From Nocardia higoensis NBRC 100133 (lineage in GTDB: Bacteria; Actinomycetota; Actinomycetes; Mycobacteriales; Mycobacteriaceae): DNA of 64,000 nt. A model generated the notes under the pieces. The model did no database searches. It was not told the DNA's origin and saw only the letters and a list, made by a program, of their open reading frames with translations. The first letter of the stretch is position 1. Each line of letters starts with the position of its first letter. The position numbers were made by a program, and so were the translations under genes. The DNA is taken from positions 62,001 to 126,000 of the forward strand of contig NZ_BAGA01000070.1 in assembly GCF_000308595.1 (NCBI RefSeq). Reading direction: 5' to 3'. Below, one piece after another: positions 43,585 to 51,667 of the stretch.

Positions 43585-44739
43585 ATGGTGTCCTTCGAGT
43601 TCAGTCGAGAGCACGAGGAATTTCGGAAAACGCTGCAGGCCTTCAGTGATCGAGTGCTGTTGCCCGGCTACCGCGATCGAGCTGCCTCGGCGGAGTTCCC
43701 CTTCGACGTCTACGAGAAGCTGGGCGATCTCGGAGTCCTCGGAATCGGATTACCCGAGGAATTCGGCGGGACCGGGCAGGAGGATCCGATCCTGCTCGGT
43801 CTGGCCACCGAGACGCTCGCCGCCGGCGATGTGAACATGGCCGGAATTCCGGTGCAGATCGGGCTTTCCGGCTCGCAGCTCGCGCTGGCCTCGCAGGAAG
43901 TGCGGGAGCGGTACCTTCCGCCGCTGATCGCGGGCAAGGAGACCATTGCCATCGCGCTCACCGAGCCGGGTTCGGGGTCGGACGCCGCCGGATTGCGCAC
44001 CACGGCCACGCGGGTACCTGGCGGCTGGCGGCTCAACGGCGAGAAGACCGCCATCAGCTGGGCGATGAACGCCACGGTCGCACTCGTCTACGCTCGCGAG
44101 GCGGGGACGACCCGGGCCTCCGGGGTGAGCTGCCTGGTCGTGCCGTTGGACTCACCAGGGGTCACTCGCAGCCACATGCCCGGCATGGGCTGTCTGCCCC
44201 TGGGGTGGGGCGCGCTGCACTTCGACAACGTCTTCGTGCCGGATTCCCACCTCGTCGGTGAGCAGGGCCGGGGTTTCCGATCGGTGATGAACCACTTCGA
44301 CTTCAGCCGCGCGGCGCTGGGCCTGCTCTGCATCGGGGCGGCCAAGCAGAGCTTGGAGGAAGCGGCCGTGTACGCGCAGCAGCGGCATGCGTTCGGCAAG
44401 CCGATCTCCGAGAACCAGGGTGTGTCCTTCCAGCTCGCCGAGCACGCGACCTATCTCGAAGGCGCACGCTGGACCTGTTACCGGGCGCTCTGGCTGCGGG
44501 AGACGAGCCGCCCGCACACCGCGCTGGCGTCGATGAGCAAGTGGTGGGCGCCGGTCGTCGCCAAGAACGCGATCGAAGCGGCGATGCGCATTCACGGCAA
44601 CCTCGGCTACTCCACCGAATTCCCGCTGCAACAGCGGTTCCGTGATGTCATGGCCTATCTGGTCGCCGACGGGACCGCCGAGATCCAGAAAAAGATCATC
44701 GCGCGCGACATCTTCGAGCGGGGCACGGTCTCGCTGTGA
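43585..44739 (+). CDS. acyl-CoA dehydrogenase with Asp at the usual catalytic Glu position
   Basis: 384 residues, full length: ALTEPGSGSDAAGLRTTATR, LNGEKTAISWAMNA and RIHGNLGYSTEFPLQQRFRD. In short/medium-chain ACADs the base is the Glu of YEGT; here the matching segment is VADGTAEIQK with D362. The alternative Glu position of long-chain ACADs is a serine (FSRAAL). Alicyclic cyclohexanecarboxyl-CoA/cyclohexenecarboxyl-CoA dehydrogenases are reported to use Asp, so it is a candidate AliB-like enzyme. Operon with an SDR and a CoA ligase. Confidence 0.88.
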   Translation: MVSFEFSREHEEFRKTLQAFSDRVLLPGYRDRAASAEFPFDVYEKLGDLGVLGIGLPEEFGGTGQEDPILLGLATETLAAGDVNMAGIPVQIGLSGSQLALASQEVRERYLPPLIAGKETIAIALTEPGSGSDAAGLRTTATRVPGGWRLNGEKTAISWAMNATVALVYAREAGTTRASGVSCLVVPLDSPGVTRSHMPGMGCLPLGWGALHFDNVFVPDSHLVGEQGRGFRSVMNHFDFSRAALGLLCIGAAKQSLEEAAVYAQQRHAFGKPISENQGVSFQLAEHATYLEGARWTCYRALWLRETSRPHTALASMSKWWAPVVAKNAIEAAMRIHGNLGYSTEFPLQQRFRDVMAYLVADGTAEIQKKIIARDIFERGTVSL

Positions 44740-44779
44740 ACGAAAAGTGCGATCGGACGGAAGGCGAAGGCATCACATC

Positions 44780-45547
44780 ATGAAGGAACTCCGGGACAGC
44801 TCCGCGCTCGTGGTCGGTGGCACCGCGGGCATCGGACTCGCTACGGCGCGGCAACTGGCAGCAGCCGGCGTTCCCCGCATCGTCCTGGTCGGGCGCAACG
44901 AGGAACGTGGCCGGTATGCCCAGAGCGTGGTCCAGGATCTCGGGGCGAAGGTGGACTACCTCCGGGGCAACGCGATCGACGTGACCTCCGCCCGGGAGAT
45001 CGCGCAGGAGGCGGAGCGAATTCTCGACGGTATCGACATTCTGGTGTGCTCGACCGCCGCCGAGGTCCAGCCGGAGCTGTTCACCGATATCGACACCGAT
45101 CAGATCGCCCGGATCTTCACGCACCTGGCGTTGCCTTGTATGCACATGGCCAGCGCGGTGCTGCCGGGGATGCGCAGCCGTCGTCACGGTGTCATCGTCA
45201 ACGTGGCCTCCGATGCCGCAAAGACGGCCACGCCGGGAGAATCCGTCATCGGCGCGGCGAAAGCGGGAATGGTCATGTTCACGCGGACCATCGCCATCGA
45301 GGAGAAGCGTCACGGGATCCGTGCGAATGTGCTCACTCCGTCGCTCGTGCACGAGACTGCGTCGACCGAACGAATCACCAGCGACGGCTTCAGCGCCAAA
45401 CTGTTCGCCAAGGCCGCCCAGCAGGCCCACCTCGGCGTTCCGGTCGCCGACGACATCGCCGCGGTCGCGGTGTTTCTGTGCGGCCCCTCCGCCGCAAAAC
45501 TCACCGGGCAAGCGATCAGCGTGAACGGCGGCATCTCCGCCGCATGA
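44780..45547 (+). CDS. atypical SDR lacking the catalytic tyrosine
   Basis: 255 residues with an SDR Rossmann loop GGTAGIGLATARQLA, NVASDAA containing S144, and the C-terminal LTGQAISVNGGIS. The YxxxK tyrosine is replaced by isoleucine (I157 in SVIGAAK161), and NNAG is replaced by CSTAA. It may therefore be catalytically altered, use another acid, or act as a binding partner. The start at 44780 follows the acyl-CoA dehydrogenase by 40 bp. No reaction is assigned. Confidence 0.82.
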   Translation: MKELRDSSALVVGGTAGIGLATARQLAAAGVPRIVLVGRNEERGRYAQSVVQDLGAKVDYLRGNAIDVTSAREIAQEAERILDGIDILVCSTAAEVQPELFTDIDTDQIARIFTHLALPCMHMASAVLPGMRSRRHGVIVNVASDAAKTATPGESVIGAAKAGMVMFTRTIAIEEKRHGIRANVLTPSLVHETASTERITSDGFSAKLFAKAAQQAHLGVPVADDIAAVAVFLCGPSAAKLTGQAISVNGGISAA

Positions 45548-45549
45548 CC

Positions 45550-45580
45550 ATGTGGCGGTGGCCGCCGGCCGCCGCCACAT
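45550..45580. terminator. GC-rich hairpin after the atypical SDR
   Basis: ATGTGGCGG pairs with CCGCCACAT (9 bp) around a GC-rich 13-base centre, 2 bp after the SDR stop and 140 bp before the CoA ligase start. It may terminate or partly attenuate transcription into the ligase. Confidence 0.4.
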
Positions 45581-45719
45581 CCGGACGTCACCGCCATCTC
45601 TCGTGCGGCGTTCGTCTCCTCTTCACCGTCCCCGGCTCGCGCGACTGCTCCAGCCGTATCTCCATCCCGCCGGGGCCCGTCGGCACGTTTCTCAACACGT
45701 GTGCGGAAAGACAGGAATC

Positions 45720-47402
45720 ATGACCAGCGAGTGCAACATAGGACACTACGCCCGTCGGCAGATCGACCAGTTCTATGCCGAGGGACTGTGGGCGGCCGAG
45801 AACTTCACGGACGTGCTGCGCGCTCGTGCCGAGCGTGAGGGAGATCGGACCTTCGTCACGGACGGTACCTTCACGCTGTCGTTCGCCGCAGTGGCGGACC
45901 GTTCGGAGCGTCTGGCCGTGGGGCTGCACAGGCACGGTCTACGTCGTGGGGATCGGGTCGCGGTGCAGATGCCCAACTGGGCGGAATTCGTCGTCATCGC
46001 TTCGGCGTTGGCCCGGATCGGCGCGGTGATGGTGCCGATCATGCCGATCTACCGCTCGGACGAGGTATCCCATGTGGTGGCCGATGCCGAGATCCGTACG
46101 GCGATCGCGCCGGTGAGATTCAAGGGTTTCGACCACATCGCGATGTTCGAGGACATCCGGGGCCGGGGCGGCATGCTCGAATCGATCATCGCGGTCCGTG
46201 CGGAGGCGCAGGACCGTGAGGCACTGCTCGCACGTGACATCCGGTTGCTCGACGACCATTTCGTGGACGATCCCGACGTCGATGCCGACGCCGAGATCGG
46301 CGCACGCGTCCATCCCGACGATCCGTTCGTGATCGTCTACACGTCGGGCACCACGGCACGGCCCAAGGGATGCGTGCACACGTTCAACACCTACGCCGCG
46401 AGTGCCCGGTCCCTGCAGGCCGCGTTCGGGCACAGCAGCTCCGACGTGCAGTTCGGGCCCTCGCCGATCACACATACCACCGGCTTGCTCACCAGTGTTC
46501 TGCTCCCACTGTTCAGCGGTGCGGCAACACATCTCATGGCCGAGTGGGATCCGGTTCGCGCGTTGGCCGAGATCCGGGACTTCCGATGCACGGTCTCGGT
46601 CACCGCGACCACCTTCCTGCAAACGCTGTTGACGGCCGCCGACGCCAATCCGGATGCGGATCTGTCGTCATTGCGGGTGTGGGTGTGTGCGGGATCCCCG
46701 ATCCCGGCCGCAGTGGTGGAGAAGGCGACCACGAAGCTGCCCGCTGCCGCTGTCCTGTCGTTGTACGGGCGGAGCGAGAACCTGCTGACCACGACCTGCA
46801 CGGTGGACGACGATCCGCGTCGGGCAATCACCTCCGACGGTTCCGCACTGCGCGGAATCGAGGTCAGGATCGTCGATGAGGAAGGGCGGGAGGTGCCGAG
46901 GGGCGGCCAGGGCGACATCGCCTATCGCGGTCCCTCGCACATGATCGAGTACCTGAACCGCCCGGCGGAGACCGCCGAACTGTTCACCCCCGACGGCTTC
47001 TCGCGCTCCGGTGACCTCGGGGTGATGGATGAGGACGGGTTCGTGCGGGTCACCGGCCGGACCAAGGACATCGTGATCCGCGGCGGCATGAACATCAGCG
47101 TCCGGGAGGTCGAGGACAAGCTGGCCGCCCACCCTGATCTGATCGCGGTGGCCGTGGTGGGGATGCCGGACGAGCGTCTGGGGGAGAAGGTGTGCTGCTA
47201 TGTGGTGCCCGCTCCGGGGCATACGGCGCCCACCGTGGAAGGTCTGCGTGCTTACCTGCTGGAACGCGGGGTGGCCGTGCAGAAGACTCCCGAGCGGGTG
47301 ACCGTTGTCGATCGACTTCCGATGACCGCTACCGGCAAGATCCAGAAGCACGTGCTGCGGGAATGGGCTGCAGCCGGAAACCCGCAGCCGGCCGCGCCGT
47401 AG
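45720..47402 (+). CDS. AMP-dependent acyl-CoA ligase (module 2)
   Basis: 560 residues. ATP loop YTSGTTARPKG, hinge GRTKDIVIRGGMNISVREVE and catalytic lysine in TATGKIQKHVLRE. It is a clear paralogue of the 4235 ligase: both contain GPSPITHTTGL, SLYGRSENL and PSHMIEYLNRP, with aligned N-termini. The start at 45720 is set by that alignment. It should activate the acid from the 40886/42029 pair. That both module copies keep a ligase suggests two related substrates or two growth conditions. Confidence 0.92.
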   Translation: MTSECNIGHYARRQIDQFYAEGLWAAENFTDVLRARAEREGDRTFVTDGTFTLSFAAVADRSERLAVGLHRHGLRRGDRVAVQMPNWAEFVVIASALARIGAVMVPIMPIYRSDEVSHVVADAEIRTAIAPVRFKGFDHIAMFEDIRGRGGMLESIIAVRAEAQDREALLARDIRLLDDHFVDDPDVDADAEIGARVHPDDPFVIVYTSGTTARPKGCVHTFNTYAASARSLQAAFGHSSSDVQFGPSPITHTTGLLTSVLLPLFSGAATHLMAEWDPVRALAEIRDFRCTVSVTATTFLQTLLTAADANPDADLSSLRVWVCAGSPIPAAVVEKATTKLPAAAVLSLYGRSENLLTTTCTVDDDPRRAITSDGSALRGIEVRIVDEEGREVPRGGQGDIAYRGPSHMIEYLNRPAETAELFTPDGFSRSGDLGVMDEDGFVRVTGRTKDIVIRGGMNISVREVEDKLAAHPDLIAVAVVGMPDERLGEKVCCYVVPAPGHTAPTVEGLRAYLLERGVAVQKTPERVTVVDRLPMTATGKIQKHVLREWAAAGNPQPAAP

Positions 47403-47454
47403 CCCGCCGCGGACGATCAGGAGAAGCGATGCCGGTGTTGGCGGAGGTGGGAAC

Positions 47455-48432
47455 ATGAAAGCCGTTGTGATGGACGCTTTCGGAGACGCGGATCAGCTGC
47501 GGCCGCGCAGCGTCGCCGATCCGGAATCCCGGCCCGGCTGGGTGGCGGTCGAACTGCGGGCGAGTGCGCTGAACTGGCACGACGTGCTGGTTCGTCAGGG
47601 GCGGTACCGATCGCCCCTTCCGCATGTACCCGGCGCGGACGGCGCCGGGGTGCGTGTCGATACCGGGCAGGAGGTGGTGATCCTCCCGTCGCTGTTCTGG
47701 GGTGAGCGAACCGACGCGCCGTCGGCGAGTTTCGAGATTCTCGGTGATCACCGGCCCGGTACCTATGCCGAGTACGTCAGCGTTCCCGAGGAATGCCTGG
47801 CGCCACGGCCCGAGGGTTTCTCCTGGGCCGAGTCCGCAGCGCTGGGGTTGGTGGGGGTGACCGCCTATCGTGCGCTGGTCACCCGCGCCGCGCTCCGCGC
47901 GAACGAGTCACTCCTGATCGTCGGTGCCGGCGGTGGAGTCTCCACCATGGCGTCGGCCTTGGCGTCCGCCCTCGGCGCGCACACGGTCGTCACGGGGTCC
48001 ACCCCGGAGAAGCTGGACCGCGCGCAGGAGGCGGGTGCTGTGGGCGGCGTGCTGCACACCGACCCCGAGTGGCCGGACCGTGCCCGGGAACTCTCTCCGA
48101 ACGGCGCCGGTTTCGATGTCGTTCTGGATCCGGTCGGGCTGTGGGACAGGTCGGTGCGTGCGCTGCGTCCCGGGGGCCGTCTGGTGGTGCTCGGCGCGAA
48201 TGTGGCGGAGTACGCGCGTATGGATGTGCGGTCGTTCTTCTTCGGTCAGTACAGCCTGCTCGGCACGACGATGGGTGGGCCGGAGGATTTCCGGGGGCTG
48301 CTCGAACTGGTGGCAGGCGGGGCGGTGGCGCCGCCTGCGATCGCGGCGACCTTCCCGCTGGACGAGGCGGCCGAGGCTCATCGACTGCTGGAGGCGGGCG
48401 GGGAGTTCGGGAAGATCGTGCTGTGTCCCTGA
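47455..48432 (+). CDS. MDR-family NAD(P)H:quinone/enoyl reductase-like
   Basis: 325 residues of the medium-chain dehydrogenase/reductase superfamily without zinc ligands. It has ASALNWHDVLVRQGRY (quinone-oxidoreductase type N-terminus), VVGAGGGVSTMASALASALG as cofactor loop (written IVGAGGGVSTMAS in the sequence) and LDPVGLWDRSVRALRPGGRL. Such enzymes reduce enones or quinones with NADPH. It is 52 bp after the CoA ligase and probably reduces an unsaturated pathway ketone or ester. Confidence 0.83.
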   Translation: MKAVVMDAFGDADQLRPRSVADPESRPGWVAVELRASALNWHDVLVRQGRYRSPLPHVPGADGAGVRVDTGQEVVILPSLFWGERTDAPSASFEILGDHRPGTYAEYVSVPEECLAPRPEGFSWAESAALGLVGVTAYRALVTRAALRANESLLIVGAGGGVSTMASALASALGAHTVVTGSTPEKLDRAQEAGAVGGVLHTDPEWPDRARELSPNGAGFDVVLDPVGLWDRSVRALRPGGRLVVLGANVAEYARMDVRSFFFGQYSLLGTTMGGPEDFRGLLELVAGGAVAPPAIAATFPLDEAAEAHRLLEAGGEFGKIVLCP

Positions 48433-48470
48433 TCGAAGAACGAAGCGCCACATAGAGAGAAAGACAGACA

Positions 48471-48698
48471 ATGATCACCGAACCCAGAGATCTGCTCGAA
48501 TACGCCGTCGAGTGGGCGCCTTTCGGCGGCGGGCAGGAGGACATCCTGGTGAGATTCGGGCTGACGATCGACGAGTACCACCGACGGATCTCGGAGATCA
48601 TCGACAGTCCGGTGGCGGACACACTGGCCGTCCACATCCGGAACACGATCCGCCGGCAATGCTCGACTCGGCGTGACCCCAGGCGATTTCGGGTGTAG
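48471..48698 (+). CDS. small helical protein, DUF3263-like
   Basis: 75 residues, mostly helical, with a helix-turn-helix look: FGGGQEDILVRFGLTIDEYH followed by RISEIIDSP. The pattern is like small actinobacterial DUF3263 proteins, whose function is unknown. It starts 38 bp after the MDR gene with AGAGAGAAAG upstream of the ATG and is the last intact gene before the fragment zone. Confidence 0.55.
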   Translation: MITEPRDLLEYAVEWAPFGGGQEDILVRFGLTIDEYHRRISEIIDSPVADTLAVHIRNTIRRQCSTRRDPRRFRV

Positions 48699-48806
48699 CA
48701 GCCTCCTGCCCCGAGGGGTGGTCAGGAGGTCGGCCGACGCCGATCGTCGTCAGTCGATGCCGGGCAATCGAGATGGCTACGAACCATCCGACGGATCCAG
48801 GTATGG

Positions 48807-48833
48807 CCTTGCCTGCAGAATGGGCAGGCAAGG
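48807..48833. terminator. hairpin terminator
   Basis: CCTTGCCTGC pairs with GCAGGCAAGG (10 bp, 7-base loop), about 110 bp after the small protein gene and before the gene fragments. It may end the 45720-48698 transcript. Confidence 0.5.
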
Positions 48834-48844
48834 TCGCAGCGGCA

Positions 48845-48926
48845 CGCCGTAATCGCGGTTGTTGGCGATGGTGACCGCATCGTCTTCGTTGTCGTAGGGG
48901 ACCACTGCCAGGACCGGCCCGAAGAA
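48845..48926 (-). pseudogene. aldehyde dehydrogenase fragment
   Basis: On the minus strand a short frame reads FFGPVLAVVPYDNEDDAVTI followed by ANNRDYG, the conserved EIFGPVLSV...IANDSDYG block of aldehyde dehydrogenases (compare 43190-43270). Nothing else of the gene remains on either side, so it is an internal scrap of about 27 codons. Confidence 0.75.
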
Positions 48927-48930
48927 TTAG

Positions 48931-49085
48931 GGCAGCAGGCCGTCGTCCTGTGCGAACTGGCACTCGCGCAAGACAAGGCATTCGACTTCGATATCCACGC
49001 CTCCATCTGCGCGGACTACATCGCGGCCTTCGGTACCGAGGAGCTGAAAGGGTGGTGGCTGCCGCGTATTCTGCGACGGCACTGT
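48931..49085 (+). pseudogene. acyl-CoA dehydrogenase fragment
   Basis: On the plus strand the frame reads LCELALAQDKAFDFDIHASI, then CADYIAAFGTEELKGWWLPR. This is the central helix region of an acyl-CoA dehydrogenase, about 50 codons. It directly abuts the aldehyde dehydrogenase scrap on one side and the truncated CoA ligase on the other, with no start or stop of its own. Confidence 0.7.
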
Positions 49086-50122
49086 GGTCCTCGCGACAGC
49101 TCCCGCAGCGATCCGGGGCCACCGGACAGGTCCGCGTTGATGAGCATCCGCCATACCGTCGGCGGTGCGCAGAACGTGGTGACCCCGGCTCGCCGGATCT
49201 GGTGGAGCAGCGCCGCGGCGTCGAAGCGGGAGTAGTTGTACACGAAGATGGTGGCCTCGGCGATCCACAGTGCGAAGAAGCAGCTCCACGCGTGCTTCGC
49301 CCAGCCTGGTGAACTGATGTTGAGGTGCACGTCACCAGGCTCCGCCCCGATCCAGAACGAGGTGGCCAGGTGCCCGAGCGGATAGGACACCTGCGTGTGC
49401 TCCACGAGCTTCGGCCGGCTGGTCGTGCCCGAGGTGAAATACAGGAGTTGGGGGTCCTGTGGCGCGGTGCCCGGATGCGCGGCCGGCGGCACCCGCAGCT
49501 CGTAGGCATCTCCGAAGTGCACCCATCCAGCAGGCACAGACGCACTGTCTCCGACCGCGAAACAGGTGTATTCGCCGGGGATCTCGTCGAACTTCGCGGC
49601 GTCGGCCACGCGGGCGACGACATGCCGCGCGCCGCCCCGGCCGATCCGGTCGGCGAGGTCGGCCGGGCCGAGCGCGGTCGTCGTCGGCATGATGACCGCA
49701 CCCAGCTTCATGACCGCGAGCATCGTCTCCCACAGCTCGACCTGGTTGTCGAGCATGAGCACCACGCGATCCCCGGCCGCGACGCCGTGCCCGGCCAGGT
49801 GGGCGGCGACCTGGTCTGAACGCCGCGCCAACTCGTCGAAGGTGTATTTCGCCTCGGAGCCGTCCTCCTCGACGATCCACAGGCCGACCCGGGAATTGCC
49901 GCGGGCGATCGCGTCGAACCAGTCCACGGCCCAGTTGAAACGCTCGCCGAGGTCCGGCCAGGCGAACTCGTCGACAGCTCGGCGGTAGTCACGGCCCAAG
50001 CTCTGCAACATGTTTCGGGCGGCACGGTATACCGCGGTCACCTCGCCGACCGCGGGACCACCGGCCGGCTCGGAGTTGTATTCGACACTGGACGCGTCAT
50101 CGGCGTGGGCTACGCCGGTCAT
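49016..50122 (-). pseudogene. AMP-dependent CoA ligase truncated at the C-terminus
   Basis: Starts normally at ATG 50122 and is homologous to acyl-CoA synthetases for about 340 residues (FTSGTTSRPKLVEHTQVSYP, then MLDNQVELWETMLAVMKLGA earlier). Homology stops around 49096 at PGSLREL; the last residues to the stop at 49016 read through the acyl-CoA dehydrogenase scrap in another frame. The C-terminal 200 or so residues, including the hinge and catalytic lysine, are missing, so the product cannot complete thioester formation. Confidence 0.82.
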
Positions 50123-50189
50123 GGCTCACCATCTTTCTGGCTACACACTTGTGGTGTGGGAGTGGGGTATCCGTCGCGCTGGGACCGAT

Positions 50190-50400
50190 TCAGCTCATGC
50201 TGCTGCCGCCGTTCACGCTGATCACCTGACCGGTGACGAACCCGGCTTCGGGCCGCAGGAGATAGGCGACGGCGCCGGCGACCTCGTCGGGAAAGGCCGG
50301 GCGACCCATTGGGATGAGTCGCACCGCGTCGTCGACGACGGGACGAAGGACATCGGGCAGCCGGTCCTGCTCGATCGCGGATACGGCGCGAGATCCCGTG
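50190..50400 (-). pseudogene. short-chain dehydrogenase C-terminal fragment
   Basis: The minus-strand frame ending at the TGA at 50190 reads IPMGRPAFPDEVAGAVAYLL, then GFVTGQVISVNGGSSMS, the standard SDR C-terminus. The Rossmann and catalytic parts are absent, and upstream of about 50400 the frame breaks. Positions 50401-50548 hold nothing I can identify. It lies immediately upstream of the truncated CoA ligase on the same strand. Confidence 0.75.
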
Positions 50401-50548
50401 TCCGACCCACTCCAGGTGCGCCGCGCCGGCCCCGCCCATCGCGCGCCAATCGGTTCGCCAGGCCCCGGCGCCTTGCGAGCGTGGCCGTCAAGTCAAGCGG
50501 ACTGGTGCGGGTCTCCATTACGTGGTGTCGTCCGCTCGGGATCATGTG

Positions 50549-51241
50549 CTAGTTCACCGCCGATCGGTCATATAGAACCCGGTGGGGTGTGGATTCGGGT
50601 GGCAGCCCGGCGATGGCCCCGTCCTCTGACAGCAGGGCAAGGCTCAATACCCGGGATCGGTTCTTGAGAAACTTCCTCACCCCGAGTTCTCCCCGGTACC
50701 CGGATGCGTGCCTGGCGCCGTTCATTTCCGCGAGGAAGACGGAACCTGCCAGCCGGTCACCACCAGCGGCCTGAAGGTTTTCCTCGTTCCGAATGAGTTT
50801 GATGGCCAAGTCGACATCGCTCACTCGTTGCCGCGTCGGGTCCAGCATTGAGCCGAAGAGCACCACACGATCGACCATGTACAAGTTCATTGGATCGGAT
50901 GCGGCTTGTTCCACTCGCTGGAGGAATGCCGCCAGAGCCTTTTCTGCCGTGGCACGGTGGACAGGTTTCGCCGCGCTGGCGTTCGCCAGCGCATGGCCTT
51001 TGCTCGTTGGCTGGTAGAGCGGCAGGATGATCTGTTCGTATTGGTCGGTTTCTGGGTTGAAGACGGAGACGTTAGCGGTCCCCTTCTCCTCCAGGTAGCC
51101 CTGTGCGATCAGAATGTCGAAGACTGCTGTCGGGTTCTCGAGATCCTTGGCCAGCGATTGTTCGTACCAGTGCCTGTCGACGGTGAGCATGTTGCCCATC
51201 ACGCGCAGACAGTCGCGCACCTGTAGGTAGGTGTACCGCAC
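50549..51241 (-). CDS. winged-helix plus nucleotidyltransferase-fold protein
   Basis: 230 residues from a GTG at 51241. The N-terminal 80 residues look like a winged helix (YTYLQVRDCLRVMGNMLTVD...). The middle carries a minimal-nucleotidyltransferase signature, LFGSMLDPTRQRVSDVDLAI, where GS and the DxD pair are the metal/NTP site. Family members of this kind occur in MNT/HEPN toxin-antitoxin pairs and as standalone regulators; no HEPN partner is visible. The start is uncertain, with only a GAGG close to the GTG. It is surrounded by gene remnants, so it may have arrived horizontally. Confidence 0.6.
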   Translation of the reverse strand: MRYTYLQVRDCLRVMGNMLTVDRHWYEQSLAKDLENPTAVFDILIAQGYLEEKGTANVSVFNPETDQYEQIILPLYQPTSKGHALANASAAKPVHRATAEKALAAFLQRVEQAASDPMNLYMVDRVVLFGSMLDPTRQRVSDVDLAIKLIRNEENLQAAGGDRLAGSVFLAEMNGARHASGYRGELGVRKFLKNRSRVLSLALLSEDGAIAGLPPESTPHRVLYDRSAVN

Positions 51242-51667
51242 TACCTCATGATGGTGGCAATCGTGTCGCCCAGCCCCGTTCCGGCTCGTTCGGAGGGCAT
51301 AGCCTGACCTGATCGTGCGGCAGTCCCTTTCGATACGCCGCTGTCCGGGATTGTTGGGTCGCTCTCCCGCGCCCGGTGGCTGCACGGTAGCCCACGGCGC
51401 CTATGCATTGCTTCGTGATCCCGACGGTCACCGGCTCGAACCCCTGACTCCGCCGTACCAATGCCTCGCGCCAGAGGATTGCCGCCGATGGGTGTGCCTG
51501 GCCTCTGCGATCGCCGAGTCGGCAAGTGGCTAGGGCTGATTGACAAAAGTTGGTCCGCGGGTAAGGGTGGGTGGCATCCACTGGAGGGGTGGTCAGGTGG
51601 GCGGGGGCAATGCGTGGTCGGCTTCGTTGTTCTTGTCCGTGTTGGCTGGCAACAGCGAGGTGTTCGG
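51242..51667. other. gap with a possible VOC-domain scrap
   Basis: 426 bp without a convincing gene. On the plus strand, about 51383-51447 reads AHGAYALLRDPDGHRLEPL, similar to the C-terminal RDPDG segment of glyoxalase/VOC proteins, but nothing else of that family is found. The end of the gap carries the ribosome-binding region of the next gene (GCGAGG at 51655-51660). Confidence 0.35.
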
